This document shows positions 53,515 through 62,512 of a DNA stretch of 64,000 nt, piece after piece. Under the pieces are notes generated by a model. That model was given only the letters and a program-made list of their open reading frames with translations, was not told where the DNA came from and did no database searches. Position 1 is the stretch's first letter; every line of letters starts with the position of its first letter. The position numbers were made by a program, and so were the translations under genes. The DNA comes from Mogibacterium sp. (GTDB lineage Bacteria > Bacillota > Clostridia > Peptostreptococcales > Anaerovoracaceae): the NCBI GenBank assembly GCA_017433975.1, contig JAFRGD010000022.1, positions 1-64,000 on the forward strand, written 5' to 3'.

Positions 53515-54681
53515 TCATGGATTGCAGTTTTTGCAAGCCTCATAATGCTGTTCGATCAATTCTTCCCTTGTTTCATCTGTATACAATGTATTCTGTTCTG
53601 CCATCTTATCAACGCTACTGCAGGAAGGATAATGAAATTTCTTTGACCTGGTATTAACCACATATCTACAGTTCTCTCTTGTTAATACTACTCGTCCTTC
53701 CGTTGCTTCAGCAGATTCAGTTTCTGTAGTTTTCTGCGTAACTTCCGCGTCGGTTTCCGGAGAGAGTTCCTCCTCCGGCACGACAGCTGCTTCCAGCGCC
53801 GGGTCCCCGCCGACCGCGTCATTCGTGGCCGGGCCACAGACCACGACCGGGCCGTAGTACTGACCTTCTTCCCACGTCGGCTCGTCGACCGTCGGCGCGA
53901 GCTGGTTGTCGCCCGTCGCGTAGTCGATCTCGATGCCCGGCTGCACGTTGTAACAGAAGACATTGAACGAGATGCCCGCCCCGCCGTCTTCGACGGAGAC
54001 CGCCTCCATGTGCACGCCGCGCGCGACCAGTTCTTCACCGACGAAGACCGGCGTGACCTGGTACATGACGTGGTTGCCTGTAGCCCGGACGTAATCGCCG
54101 ATGGCTTCTTCGAACGGCAGCATCCCCTCGCGGTTCATGTAGCTCGTTCCGGTGATGAGGTTGCGGTCGACCGCATCGTCGCCCGAAAGCTGGTGCGCAA
54201 TCAGGTGGCAGCGGTTGAACAGCGCCTCGCCCTCGATAAAGTCATACCGGTCCGTATGCCAGCCGGTCGGCTTGATTTCACTGATGTTGCCGCGTTTTTC
54301 CGTCGGCATGCCGTCCACGCCGATGCAGGAGATCGCGGTTCCGCAGCGGCCGAGGTCGTCCAGCTCGTCCAGCTGTTCCTGGGTCTTTGTCCAGACCTGG
54401 TCCTCCGCGAACGACGGAACGTTCCCGTTCAGGTAATAGAACGGTACCCCGTTCCACTCCGGGATTTCCTCGTAGAAGTCGGACTGATCGTACAGGTTCC
54501 GCCCGTCCGTGACGTTTTCATCTGTCCCAGTCAACGGCTCCTCTGCAGCCTCATCCTCCCCCTCACCGAACACTGCGGAGGCGCTGCTCCGCGCGGTTCT
54601 CGTATCCGCGGCACAGCCGGCAAGTGTCAGCGTCGTGACGAACAGCACCAGCAGAATTGCCAGTATTCTCTTGTTTTTCAT
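53515..54681 (-). CDS. Secreted DNA/RNA non-specific endonuclease lipoprotein
   Basis: A lipoprotein signal (ILLVLFVTTLTLAGC, Cys23) is followed by an acidic linker and a beta-beta-alpha-metal nuclease domain (about 75-275) of the EndA/PF13930 type, with the active-site segment ALFNRCHLIAHQL at 153-165 and NLITGTSYMNREGM near 175. The C-terminal 55 residues (YVVNTRSKKFHYPSCSSVDK, then a final CKNC) look like the small Cys-rich Ada-type module found at the end of some surface nucleases. It probably degrades extracellular nucleic acids at the cell surface. AAAGGAGACGCG precedes the ATG. It lies 11 bases after luxS. Confidence 0.87.
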   Translation of the reverse strand: MKNKRILAILLVLFVTTLTLAGCAADTRTARSSASAVFGEGEDEAAEEPLTGTDENVTDGRNLYDQSDFYEEIPEWNGVPFYYLNGNVPSFAEDQVWTKTQEQLDELDDLGRCGTAISCIGVDGMPTEKRGNISEIKPTGWHTDRYDFIEGEALFNRCHLIAHQLSGDDAVDRNLITGTSYMNREGMLPFEEAIGDYVRATGNHVMYQVTPVFVGEELVARGVHMEAVSVEDGGAGISFNVFCYNVQPGIEIDYATGDNQLAPTVDEPTWEEGQYYGPVVVCGPATNDAVGGDPALEAAVVPEEELSPETDAEVTQKTTETESAEATEGRVVLTRENCRYVVNTRSKKFHYPSCSSVDKMAEQNTLYTDETREELIEQHYEACKNCNP

Positions 54682-54692
54682 CGCGTCTCCTT

Positions 54693-55160
54693 TCACTCCG
54701 GATAGGTAAAACGCCGGTGCTCCGACAGCTCGGAGCGGTATTTGCGAATGTAATATTTTGCCATGTTCAAATTCTGCTCGGAATAATTCCCGCACTGATC
54801 CGGCGCGGCTCCCGGGACGTCGCCCTCGAAGCCGATGATGAAGTCGCACATCTCGAGGACCAGATCAAACACGTCTTCCGACGTGAGGTCCCCGAACATC
54901 ACCAGATAGCAGCCGGTCCGGCAGCCCATCGGGCCGAAGTAGACGATTTCGTCCTTGCGCGCGCTGTTCCGCAGAAACGTCGCGCCGAGATGCTCGATCG
55001 TGTGCAGCGCCGGCACGTCAACGACCGGCTCACGGTTTGGCGCCGTAATCCGCAGGTCAAACGTCGTCACGACGACGCCCTGGTGGCTGTCCCGCCGTGA
55101 GACGTAGAGTCCCGGAAACAGTTCCAGATGATTGATGGTAAAGCTTGCGATCCTCTCCAT
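54693..55160 (-). CDS. luxS: S-ribosylhomocysteine lyase
   Basis: LuxS splits S-ribosylhomocysteine into homocysteine and DPD, the precursor of autoinducer 2. The metal ligands His53 and His57 (HTIEH) and Cys123 (DQCGNY) and catalytic Cys80 in GPMGCRTG are present. Length is 155 residues, normal. GGGAGGACTGC precedes the ATG at 55160. It follows a rhodanese gene by 30 bases. Its partner gene mtnN/pfs is not in the window. Confidence 0.96.
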   Translation of the reverse strand: MERIASFTINHLELFPGLYVSRRDSHQGVVVTTFDLRITAPNREPVVDVPALHTIEHLGATFLRNSARKDEIVYFGPMGCRTGCYLVMFGDLTSEDVFDLVLEMCDFIIGFEGDVPGAAPDQCGNYSEQNLNMAKYYIRKYRSELSEHRRFTYPE

Positions 55161-55190
55161 GCAGTCCTCCCGATTGACACGCCGCACAAC

Positions 55191-55508
55191 CTATACGATG
55201 CGGCCTTTGTAACGGTTGATCCCGCCGATATTCGTCACCGAAGTATAGCCCTGGCTCTTGAGATACGCCACGGCGCGGCTGCTCCGGGTTCCCGCGAGGC
55301 AATATGTAAAGATTGGGGTGTTCTTGTCCGGAACAAAAGTACCGATGCGGTCGATCTTGTCCAGCGGCAGGTTCTTGCTCTGCGGGATGCGTCCCTGCAC
55401 GTATTCGTTCGGCTCCCGGACGTCCAGCAGCACCGCCCCCGGCGTCTTCTGAAACTTCTCCAGGCCCTCGTTGATGTTCGGTCCCATAAAAAAGTCAAAA
55501 AAGCCCAT
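55191..55508 (-). CDS. Single-domain rhodanese
   Basis: A 105-residue rhodanese-fold sulfurtransferase. The domain runs GAVLLDVREPNEYVQGRIPQ (24-43), then the active-site loop YCLAGTRSSRA with catalytic Cys70. It transfers sulfane sulfur to cyanide in vitro; the natural acceptor is unknown. AAGGAGAACGAAA precedes the ATG at 55508. It heads the rhodanese-luxS-nuclease-lipoprotein run and has a TTGCGG-17-TATAAT promoter upstream. A link with LuxS through sulfur metabolism is possible. Confidence 0.92.
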   Translation of the reverse strand: MGFFDFFMGPNINEGLEKFQKTPGAVLLDVREPNEYVQGRIPQSKNLPLDKIDRIGTFVPDKNTPIFTYCLAGTRSSRAVAYLKSQGYTSVTNIGGINRYKGRIV

Positions 55509-55559
55509 TTTCGTTCTCCTTCTTGCGCAATTTCGCATGGTCACACAATATCCCACTAA

Positions 55560-55588
55560 ATTATACCCGAAAACAGGTCATCCCGCAA
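55560..55588 (-). promoter_or_regulatory. Promoter of the rhodanese-luxS operon
   Basis: Read leftward, TTGCGG and a perfect TATAAT are separated by 17 bases, about 50 bases upstream of the rhodanese start codon. Confidence 0.65.
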
Positions 55589-55673
55589 TGATTGGACGGT
55601 GTCCCGGAAATGACAGCGGGGTGTAATTGCGGTGATGGTGGAGCCGCCGGCAAAAGTATGGTATCATTGAGCC

Positions 55674-56684
55674 ATGAAAAATGATTTGGCTTACACAACC
55701 TATTACGAGACCGGTTCCACGGACCCGCACCGGAACCTCGCATTCGAGGAATACATTCTCTCCACCCGCACGCAGGGCGACATCCTGATCCTCTGGCAGA
55801 ACAGGAACAGCGTCATCCTCGGCCGCAATCAGAACGCGTACCGGGAGGTCAACGCGGATTTCGTGCGTAGCAACGACATCTCGGTCGTCCGGCGCACCAC
55901 CGGCGGCGGCGCGGTCTATCACGACCTCGGGAACCTCAACTACTCCTTTATCACCGACGCTGCGGTGCAGGACCGGGTGGTCCAGGAGCGCTTTACCGCG
56001 CCGATCGTGCAGGCACTGCAGGAGCTCGGGCTGGATGCGTCCGCATCGGGCCGGAACGACATCCTGGTGAGCGGCCGCAAGGTCTCCGGCACCGCGCAAC
56101 GGATCCTGGAGGGGCGTATCCTGCACCACGGTACGCTGCTCTTTGACGTCGACCCGGACATGATTGCCGGGGCGCTGAACGCCGACCCGCTCAAGATGCA
56201 GTCGCACGGCGTCGCCTCGGTCCGGAGCCGCGTCGGCAACATCCGCCCGCTGCTCGCCGAGGACATGACCATGGACGCGTTCTGGCAGTACCTCCTGTCG
56301 TTCCTGCTCGCGGGCGGGACGGTCCTCCCGGCCGAACTGACCGCGGCGGACCAGGCAGCAATTCACTCGCTCCAATCGTCCAAATACGATACCTGGGAGT
56401 GGAATTACGGCCGGTCGCCGGCGTTTACGGTCACCAACCGGAAGCGGTTCCCGGGCGGCACGGTGGAGACCTGCCTGCAGGTGGACGGCGGCGTCATCCG
56501 CGACGCGGTCATCTACGGGGACTTCATGGCGAGGGCGCCGATCGACCCGGTCACCAACGCTTTGACCGGCTGTCCGTACGAGGAGCCGGCCGTCCGTGCA
56601 GCCCTCGCGTCGATCCCGCCAGAAGACTTCGCGGTCATATTTGGCGGTATAACGGCCGAAGAGCTGCTCGACACGATATTCTAA
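55674..56684 (+). CDS. lplA: Lipoate-protein ligase
   Basis: LplA attaches free lipoate to the H protein or to 2-oxoacid dehydrogenase subunits through lipoyl-AMP. The 336-residue protein has VVRRTTGGGAVYHDLGNLNY near 71-90 (RRxxGGG motif) and the catalytic Lys in DILVSGRKVSGTAQR near 125-139, plus HGTLLFDVD near 155. The C-terminal accessory domain is present (about 245-335). The ribosome binding site is weak (TTGAGCC before ATG). A terminator follows immediately. It stands alone, divergent from the rhodanese operon. Confidence 0.93.
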   Translation: MKNDLAYTTYYETGSTDPHRNLAFEEYILSTRTQGDILILWQNRNSVILGRNQNAYREVNADFVRSNDISVVRRTTGGGAVYHDLGNLNYSFITDAAVQDRVVQERFTAPIVQALQELGLDASASGRNDILVSGRKVSGTAQRILEGRILHHGTLLFDVDPDMIAGALNADPLKMQSHGVASVRSRVGNIRPLLAEDMTMDAFWQYLLSFLLAGGTVLPAELTAADQAAIHSLQSSKYDTWEWNYGRSPAFTVTNRKRFPGGTVETCLQVDGGVIRDAVIYGDFMARAPIDPVTNALTGCPYEEPAVRAALASIPPEDFAVIFGGITAEELLDTIF

Positions 56685-56694
56685 CAGAACGCAT

Positions 56695-56722
56695 AAAAAA
56701 CGGCCTCTACGGGCCGTTTTTT
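56695..56722 (+). terminator. Terminator of lplA (bidirectional)
   Basis: AAAAAACGGCC pairs perfectly with GGCCGTTTTTT around a 6-base loop. It lies between the convergent lplA and ABC permease genes. Confidence 0.9.
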
Positions 56723-56747
56723 CGTTTCTATGGGGATTCCGAGGGGA

Positions 56748-58346
56748 CTATAGCGCCTCGAACGCCTTCGCGCCGCGGGTGTCCAACCAGCGGAGCAGCA
56801 GCAGTGCAATGGCGGCGAACACGACCGTCCACAGCGCCAGATAAGCGACCGCGCCCAGTTTGTAACCGACGGCGAGATACAGTATCACAAATACGATGGC
56901 GAGGCCCCAATCGCCGAAGAGCGCAAGCATGACGCCCCCACTCTGCTTGATCGGCGCCGTTTCATTCGTCCAGTGGAGGACAGGCATCCGCACGCCGATG
57001 ACCATGCACCAGACGGAGTAGAATACCGCGAAAACCAGTATAATGCAGCAGACCAGCAACTTGACCGCAACCATTCCCGGCACGGCCACCGCCGCGCAGA
57101 TCACGGTGAACGTCATCGGAATCATCAAAAGGATCAGCTGCATGGACAGTTTGGAGCGGAGCACGGTTTTGGCGGTGACCGGCAGCGACTGCGGGATCCA
57201 GAGGCTCTTCCCTTCCAGAGAGATCGACGGCGCCGCCGTGTCGGTCATGGACGCCAGCATGAATAACATGGTGCAAATCAGGATCGCACCGCTGTCCGGC
57301 CGGCCCGTGAAAGCATCGTTGATCACGGCGCAGAGCTCTCTCCCCTTGAGCAGGAGCAGGACGCCGAGGGCCGGAATCATCAGGATCCCGAGGCCGCTGT
57401 TCAGCATGTAGTTCGCGTTGGAGGTGAAGCGCGTGAACTCTTTGCTGAGTAACGCGCCGAACTCGCTCTTTCTCTTGACCGTCTTCTCGACGTAACGCAC
57501 CTTTGTCGTCGTTCCGCCGGCTACCGCGATGCTCAGGAAGCTGCGCGTCAACACGGTCCAGACGGCCGCGAGGAGCACCACCATCACGACAAAGTAGATC
57601 GCTGTCGCAACCCAGTCGCCCTCCCCGATCCTGCCGAACAGGTAAAACGCGTAGGCCTTCCCTTTGACCTTTGCACCGTAGATTTCCGCGTGCAGGATGA
57701 GCTCCCGGATGAAGGCATTGGCCTTGAAATAGCAGAAATAGTAAACGCCGATGAACAAAAGCGTCAGGAGAACCGTAATGTAGCTCTTATTCTTCAGCCG
57801 CCGGCTGAGCTTCGCGACCACCCAGCCGAGCAGGCAGGCGAGCACCATTACAAAGCCCGTGACGATCAGGAACAGCAGAATTCCGCAGATCACGGTCCTT
57901 GCCGTCGCGCCGAACAACCCCCAGTAGACGATCAGGGTCGGCAGGAGCACGACCGCGGAATACATGGCACCGAGCAGATAGACGTTCACGATCCGCGCAG
58001 CGATGATCGTCCGGACCGGAATCGGCAGGGACAAAAGCAGATCGTTGTCCTTTGAGAGATAGAGGCTGGTGTAGGAATTGAAGATGCTCCCGAACGCCCC
58101 CAGTACGACGGCGAGTCCACTCATCAGCAGGAAATACAGCCAGCCGACGCCTACACTCACCAGACCGGCGCACAGGCTCAGGGCCAGCGTGGTGAACATG
58201 CCGCCGAGGAAGACGACCATGATGACGATGAAGAACACGAACCACGCGATGATCGCCGGGACGGACCGCATGCGGTTCTTCTTCGCGTCATAAAAGTAGC
58301 CCTTGAAAACCTCCGAGGCTTGCTTTTTTAACAGAATCCAAAACAT
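56748..58346 (-). CDS. ABC-2-type transporter permease
   Basis: A 532-residue membrane protein with at least twelve hydrophobic segments, of the long ABC-2 exporter permease type. A conserved segment FNSYTSLYLSKDNDLLLSLP near 89-108 and IPVRTIIAARIVNVYLLGAM right after it match this group. It pairs with the ATPase gene directly upstream, with no gap between stop and start. Likely an efflux pump for a small molecule or peptide; the substrate is unknown. Confidence 0.9.
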   Translation of the reverse strand: MFWILLKKQASEVFKGYFYDAKKNRMRSVPAIIAWFVFFIVIMVVFLGGMFTTLALSLCAGLVSVGVGWLYFLLMSGLAVVLGAFGSIFNSYTSLYLSKDNDLLLSLPIPVRTIIAARIVNVYLLGAMYSAVVLLPTLIVYWGLFGATARTVICGILLFLIVTGFVMVLACLLGWVVAKLSRRLKNKSYITVLLTLLFIGVYYFCYFKANAFIRELILHAEIYGAKVKGKAYAFYLFGRIGEGDWVATAIYFVVMVVLLAAVWTVLTRSFLSIAVAGGTTTKVRYVEKTVKRKSEFGALLSKEFTRFTSNANYMLNSGLGILMIPALGVLLLLKGRELCAVINDAFTGRPDSGAILICTMLFMLASMTDTAAPSISLEGKSLWIPQSLPVTAKTVLRSKLSMQLILLMIPMTFTVICAAVAVPGMVAVKLLVCCIILVFAVFYSVWCMVIGVRMPVLHWTNETAPIKQSGGVMLALFGDWGLAIVFVILYLAVGYKLGAVAYLALWTVVFAAIALLLLRWLDTRGAKAFEAL

Positions 58347-59054
58347 TTACTCCGCCTCCAGTTCCAGGAACACCTCTTCGAGGCTGTCGTCGCCCTTGAC
58401 TTCCTCCATCGTGCCGGCCTTGACCAGCCGTCCCTGCTTGATGATGGCGACCTTGTCGCAAAGCTTCTCCGCGACCTCCAGCACGTGCGTCGAGAAGAAG
58501 ATCGCGCCGCCCTTGTCGCAGTGCTCGCGCATCATCTCCTTGAGAAGGTGTGACGCCTTCGGGTCGAGGCCGACGAACGGCTCGTCCATCAGAATCAGCG
58601 CCGGGTCGTGGATCCAGGCCGAGATTACTGCGAGCTTCTGCTTCATGCCGTGGGAATACGCGGAGATCGGCTGCGCGAGGTCGCCGGTCAGCTCGAGCAA
58701 ATCGGCGTACTCGCGGATCTTTTCCTGCCGCACATCGGACGGGATGCCGAAGATGTCCGCGATGAAATTCAGGTACTTGATACCGCTCATGAACTCGTAG
58801 AGGTCCGGATTGTCCGGGATGTACGCGAGCTGCCGCTTGCACTTCACCGGGTCATCCTTGAGCGAGGTACCGTTGACGATAATATTCCCTTCGTCAAATT
58901 GCAGGATCCCGACCGCGCTCTTGAGCGTGGTGGTCTTACCGGCGCCGTTATGGCCGATGAAACCGTAGATTTCCCCCGGCCGGATGTGCAGGGACAGGTC
59001 GTCCACCGCTTTTTTCTCGCCGTAGGTTTTCGTCAGGCGTTCAATGATTAACAT
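58347..59054 (-). CDS. ABC transporter ATP-binding protein
   Basis: A 235-residue ATPase. Walker A is GHNGAGKTTT near 34, the Q-loop is near 80, the signature appears in a modified form as PISAYSHGMKQKL near 133 (YSHGM instead of LSGGQ, common in ABC-2 exporters) and Walker B is LILMDEPFVGLDP near 153. It ends in the short D/H-loop and a Glu-rich tail. It drives the permease encoded directly downstream. It starts 60 bases after the YdcF-family gene. Confidence 0.93.
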   Translation of the reverse strand: MLIIERLTKTYGEKKAVDDLSLHIRPGEIYGFIGHNGAGKTTTLKSAVGILQFDEGNIIVNGTSLKDDPVKCKRQLAYIPDNPDLYEFMSGIKYLNFIADIFGIPSDVRQEKIREYADLLELTGDLAQPISAYSHGMKQKLAVISAWIHDPALILMDEPFVGLDPKASHLLKEMMREHCDKGGAIFFSTHVLEVAEKLCDKVAIIKQGRLVKAGTMEEVKGDDSLEEVFLELEAE

Positions 59055-59114
59055 AGTCTTGCTCCTTCTATGGTTTTTTTGTTTATTTTCAGTTCGGCTG
59101 GATGCCGGACATGG

Positions 59115-60146
59115 TTATCCTGCTAATAACGAGAACAGGATCGGGCTGATGAAGATCGCATACCCGATGAGCGCCGGGATCAGGAAGCCCTTGGTCACAA
59201 AGACCGCAATGAACTCCCGGATCAGCGCCGACGGCCAGTAATAGAACGCGACGTGGGAACCGATTCCGGTGCACTTCAGCCTGACCGACCGCGCGATCCG
59301 CAGGCACCGGTAAATGTGATAATTGCTGGATACCAGCGCGGTCTTTCTCCCGCCTTCTCTCCCGTCGATGATCTCCTTGGAGTTGATCAGGTTCTCCCGC
59401 GTCGTGGCGGAGCGGTCCTCCAAAACGATCTGCTCCTCCGGGATTCCACGGCTCAGGAGATAATTCTTCATCGCCTGCGCCTCGCTCAGCTTCTCGTCGC
59501 TCCCCCGCCCACCGCTCGGGATGATGACCGGCTTGACTTTGCACTTCTGATAGATCTCAATCGCCTTGTCCACCCGGTCGGAGAGAAGCTTCGTCAGCCG
59601 TTCGCCGTCCGCGAGCCCGCAGCCGTGGATGATGACATAATTGAAGTCCATCCGGTGCGGAAGGATCTGGATGAAAACCGAATACACGACGAAGCTCAGA
59701 ATGAGATAGCTGAAGTAAAACACAGTGAACGCCAGGAGCATGATCCAGCGGTTGACGGTCCAGGACACGGTCGGCTCGTCGAGGGTGAGCACATAAACGA
59801 CCGTCGCGATCTCACCGATTCCAACGAACACCCCGAGCCCCAGAGACAGCAGGTGCGCCGCGCAGACCGACTCCCGCCGGATCATCTGGATTCCGTTCAA
59901 AATCAGCAGGATCGGGACCAGAAATAGCCCAAGCATCACCAGCAGGAAGCACGCCAGCAGGATGTATCCCGCCCCGTTCCCGCTGAAGAAGTTCGCGATG
60001 AATATCATCGTGACCATCAGCGCGAACATCAGCAGGAGGCTGTTGAAGTACCGCTGCGGCCGCAATATGGTGAGCCCGATGGTCAGGATCCAGACCGCCG
60101 CGAAGAACGGTCCGAGCATTTCGATGTTCTCAATAATAGCGTTCAT
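59115..60146 (-). CDS. YdcF/DUF218-family membrane protein
   Basis: A 343-residue protein with about five N-terminal membrane segments (1-190) and a C-terminal DUF218 domain, seen in VIIHGCGLADGERLTKLLSD near 197 and IPSGGRGSDEKLSEAQAMKN near 231, with ERAT-like EDRSATTRENLINSKEII near 265. The family (YdcF, SanA, ElyC relatives) is linked to cell-envelope metabolism. The ATG at 60146 overlaps the preceding GNAT stop by 4 bases; there is no good separate ribosome binding site, so translation is coupled. It is the last gene of the right-hand run. Confidence 0.85.
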   Translation of the reverse strand: MNAIIENIEMLGPFFAAVWILTIGLTILRPQRYFNSLLLMFALMVTMIFIANFFSGNGAGYILLACFLLVMLGLFLVPILLILNGIQMIRRESVCAAHLLSLGLGVFVGIGEIATVVYVLTLDEPTVSWTVNRWIMLLAFTVFYFSYLILSFVVYSVFIQILPHRMDFNYVIIHGCGLADGERLTKLLSDRVDKAIEIYQKCKVKPVIIPSGGRGSDEKLSEAQAMKNYLLSRGIPEEQIVLEDRSATTRENLINSKEIIDGREGGRKTALVSSNYHIYRCLRIARSVRLKCTGIGSHVAFYYWPSALIREFIAVFVTKGFLIPALIGYAIFISPILFSLLAG

Positions 60147-60634
60147 AGTTGATGAATAGAGTAATATGTCAGGTCTCGTTCCACGCCAAGATATGTGAGT
60201 TCTTTTTCCGAAAAGTGGTCGTACGTCATGCCGCACTTCTCCATGACGCGCCGCGACGCGTCGTTGCCGGTGAAGAAGGACGCCTTGACGGTCCGGAAGC
60301 CCTTCTCCTCGAACAAATATTGTATGAACTGCCGGGCCGCCTCGGTGACGTAGCCGCGGCCCCAGTAGTCCGACCCGATCCCGTAGCCGATCTCGCAGGA
60401 ATCGTCCGTCTTATCAAAATACAAAATGATCCCGATGAGCCGTCCGGTCGCTTTCAGCCGGATGGCGAACATGTCCGGGTTCGTCACATACGCCGAAAGG
60501 TCGAGGTCGTCCGGCGTCTCCGTATAGCGGCAGACGAAGGTCTCTAGCACTTTCCTGTCGTGCGAAATGTTGTGAAAATAGTCCGCTTTGTCGGTCTCCC
60601 GGATTCCGTCGAGAATCAGCCGTTCGGTTTCCAT
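60143..60634 (-). CDS. GNAT-family N-acetyltransferase (RimJ/RimL-like)
   Basis: A 163-residue acetyltransferase that starts METERLILDGIRETDKADYF, the typical RimJ/RimL-type beginning. The acetyl-CoA loop is YGIGSDYWGRGYVTEAARQF near 95-114, followed by GNDASRRVMEKCGMTY. It may acetylate an amine or a protein N-terminus; the substrate is unknown. GAGAGGACCCAA before the ATG at 60634 sets the start. It lies between a methyltransferase gene and a YdcF-family gene. Confidence 0.86.
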   Translation of the reverse strand: METERLILDGIRETDKADYFHNISHDRKVLETFVCRYTETPDDLDLSAYVTNPDMFAIRLKATGRLIGIILYFDKTDDSCEIGYGIGSDYWGRGYVTEAARQFIQYLFEEKGFRTVKASFFTGNDASRRVMEKCGMTYDHFSEKELTYLGVERDLTYYSIHQL

Positions 60635-60654
60635 TTGGGTCCTCTCCCCTGTTG

Positions 60655-61413
60655 TCATGGCTTCATGGCGCGCGTCGCGAGGAACGTCGGGATGTTCATC
60701 TCGTGAAGCCGGCCTTCGCCGTTCGTGTCTTCATACAAATTCAACAATACAAAGCCCGCCTCGAGCTGCCCGCCGAGCTGCTCCTCCAGCGAATGCGAGA
60801 ACTGCACGCCGGAGTCGTCCGCCTGCAGCTGCCGCATCTGCTCCGGGTTCCGGAGCGGGTTGAACGGCAGCGTGTTGACGATCCGCTCCTCCTCGTTGTC
60901 GACGATGTAGTTGACATGGTAGTCCACGCCCGCGATCAGGTACCCGCCGTGTTTCAGGACCCGGTAACACTCCTTCCAGATCGGGCGGACTTCCTCGACG
61001 TAGCAATTCGATACCGGGTGAAAGATGATGTCAAACTCCTCGTCGTCGAACGGAAGCGGCTTCGTCATGTCCGCGCGGACGATCCGGATCGCGTAGCCTT
61101 CCCGCGCCGCGACGAACCGCTCGCTCTCGAGCTGCCGCTCCGAATAGTCCAGCACGGTGCACTCCGCACCGAGCGCCGCAAAGACCGGCATCTGCTGCCC
61201 GCCGCCGCTCGCGAGCCCCAGGACCTTCTTGCCCAGCAGGTCGCCGAACCACTCGTGCGGCACCGGCTTCAGCGGCGTCAGGACCACGTCCCACACACCG
61301 TTCCTTGCGTTGACAAACGTCTCATGCGAGATCGGGGTTCCCCAGATCCAGCCCTTCTCGACCCACCGGTCGATGGTCTCCGCGTTGATATCCTGATAAC
61401 TGCGCTCTGTCAT
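60655..61413 (-). CDS. Class I SAM-dependent methyltransferase
   Basis: A 252-residue methyltransferase with SAM motif I VLGLASGGGQQMP at 64-76, motif II ECTVLDYSERQLESE near 84-98 and an acidic motif FDIIFHPVSNCYVEE near 128-142. A methylated substrate cannot be inferred. It follows the radical SAM gene with a single base in between and precedes a GNAT gene by 20 bases, so these modifying enzymes are co-translated. Confidence 0.9.
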   Translation of the reverse strand: MTERSYQDINAETIDRWVEKGWIWGTPISHETFVNARNGVWDVVLTPLKPVPHEWFGDLLGKKVLGLASGGGQQMPVFAALGAECTVLDYSERQLESERFVAAREGYAIRIVRADMTKPLPFDDEEFDIIFHPVSNCYVEEVRPIWKECYRVLKHGGYLIAGVDYHVNYIVDNEEERIVNTLPFNPLRNPEQMRQLQADDSGVQFSHSLEEQLGGQLEAGFVLLNLYEDTNGEGRLHEMNIPTFLATRAMKP

Positions 61414-61414
61414 T

Positions 61415-62512
61415 TCAAATCTCCCGGTTCAGTATCGCCTCAACCTGGTCTCTCTTCTCGTAAAGCACGCAGCCGCCGATGTGTTCCCCTGAGAGGACGT
61501 CCTCGCTGCGGAGCGTCGTGAACAGCCGTGAGTTCAGCGCCTCCCGGAGCGACGTCTCGCGGACGTTGATGTCGGAATACGGGGAAAACGGGCAAGGCTC
61601 CGCGCCGCCGTGCGAATTGATGTGGAAGAAGCCGCGGCCCGCCGCGAGGCAACCGCCCGAGCTCTTCTCGTCTCCCGGAAAGGAGATGTAAATCATATCT
61701 TGTTTGCTGCTGCGCAATGCGTCGATTCTGGCGGTCATGAATGCGCGGTCCGCGTCATCCGGCGCGAGGTGTGCGCCCTCCTCAGAGACCGGCACGAACT
61801 CGATGTAGAATACTGCCTTGCATCCGCGCGACCGCATTGTATCGAGGAATGCGTCGGAAAAGACCTCTTCGAGGTTCTCTTTCGTGACGGTGACCGAGAC
61901 GCCGTAGATGATGCCCCGCTCGTGGAGCTGGTTCATCTTTGCGAGAACGGTATCGTACACACCCTCGCCCCGCCGCGCGTCCGTCTCCTCGCGGCCGCCC
62001 TCGATGCTGATGACCGGCACGATGTTCCTGCTGCGATCCAGCAGGTCCAGGTGCTTGGCGGTCAGGAACGTCCCGTTGGTGAAGACCGGAAACATGATGT
62101 TCCGCAGGGTCCCCGCCGCTTCGATCACGTCCCACCGCAGCATCGGCTCACCGCCCGCGAGCAGGATGAAACTGACGCCGAGGTCCTCCGCCTCCCGGAA
62201 GATCTTCAACCACTCGTCGCCTGTGAGCTGCTTCGACGGCTCGCAGTCGACCGTTGCGTTGTTCGCCCGGGAATAGCACCCTTCACAGTGCAGGTTGCAG
62301 CTCGAAGTGATGCTCGCGATGAGGTAGGACGGCACGTGCAGCCCCTGCGCTTCGTTCGACTCACGCCTGCGGTCCGCAGCCGCACAGGCCGCCGCAAACC
62401 GTACGAGGAAAGCGCTCTCGCGCGGGTCCTTGAGGGTCGCCTTGAGCGCGTCCTTCACGATCTGCTCGACCCCGTCCGACAGGTACTTTTGTAAATCAAA
62501 TTGTTCGTCCAT
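61415..62512 (-). CDS. Radical SAM protein, 365 aa
   Basis: A radical SAM enzyme with the cluster motif CNLHCEGC (Cys72, Cys76, Cys79) and SAM-binding GGEP at 120-123. The C-terminus has further cysteines at 288, 307 and 348, too few and too scattered for a full SPASM domain; they could ligate one auxiliary cluster. A helical N-terminal part of about 55 residues precedes the barrel. The product is unknown. No precursor peptide gene was seen nearby. GAGGAGAAAT precedes the ATG at 62512, which lies 17 bases inside the preceding GNAT gene. Confidence 0.88.
   Translation of the reverse strand: MDEQFDLQKYLSDGVEQIVKDALKATLKDPRESAFLVRFAAACAAADRRRESNEAQGLHVPSYLIASITSSCNLHCEGCYSRANNATVDCEPSKQLTGDEWLKIFREAEDLGVSFILLAGGEPMLRWDVIEAAGTLRNIMFPVFTNGTFLTAKHLDLLDRSRNIVPVISIEGGREETDARRGEGVYDTVLAKMNQLHERGIIYGVSVTVTKENLEEVFSDAFLDTMRSRGCKAVFYIEFVPVSEEGAHLAPDDADRAFMTARIDALRSSKQDMIYISFPGDEKSSGGCLAAGRGFFHINSHGGAEPCPFSPYSDINVRETSLREALNSRLFTTLRSEDVLSGEHIGGCVLYEKRDQVEAILNREI

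Noticed and set aside
53515..55508. Competence or DNA-uptake role for the surface nuclease
   Set aside because: EndA-type nucleases can serve uptake, but no com genes are nearby, so I leave the role as extracellular nuclease.
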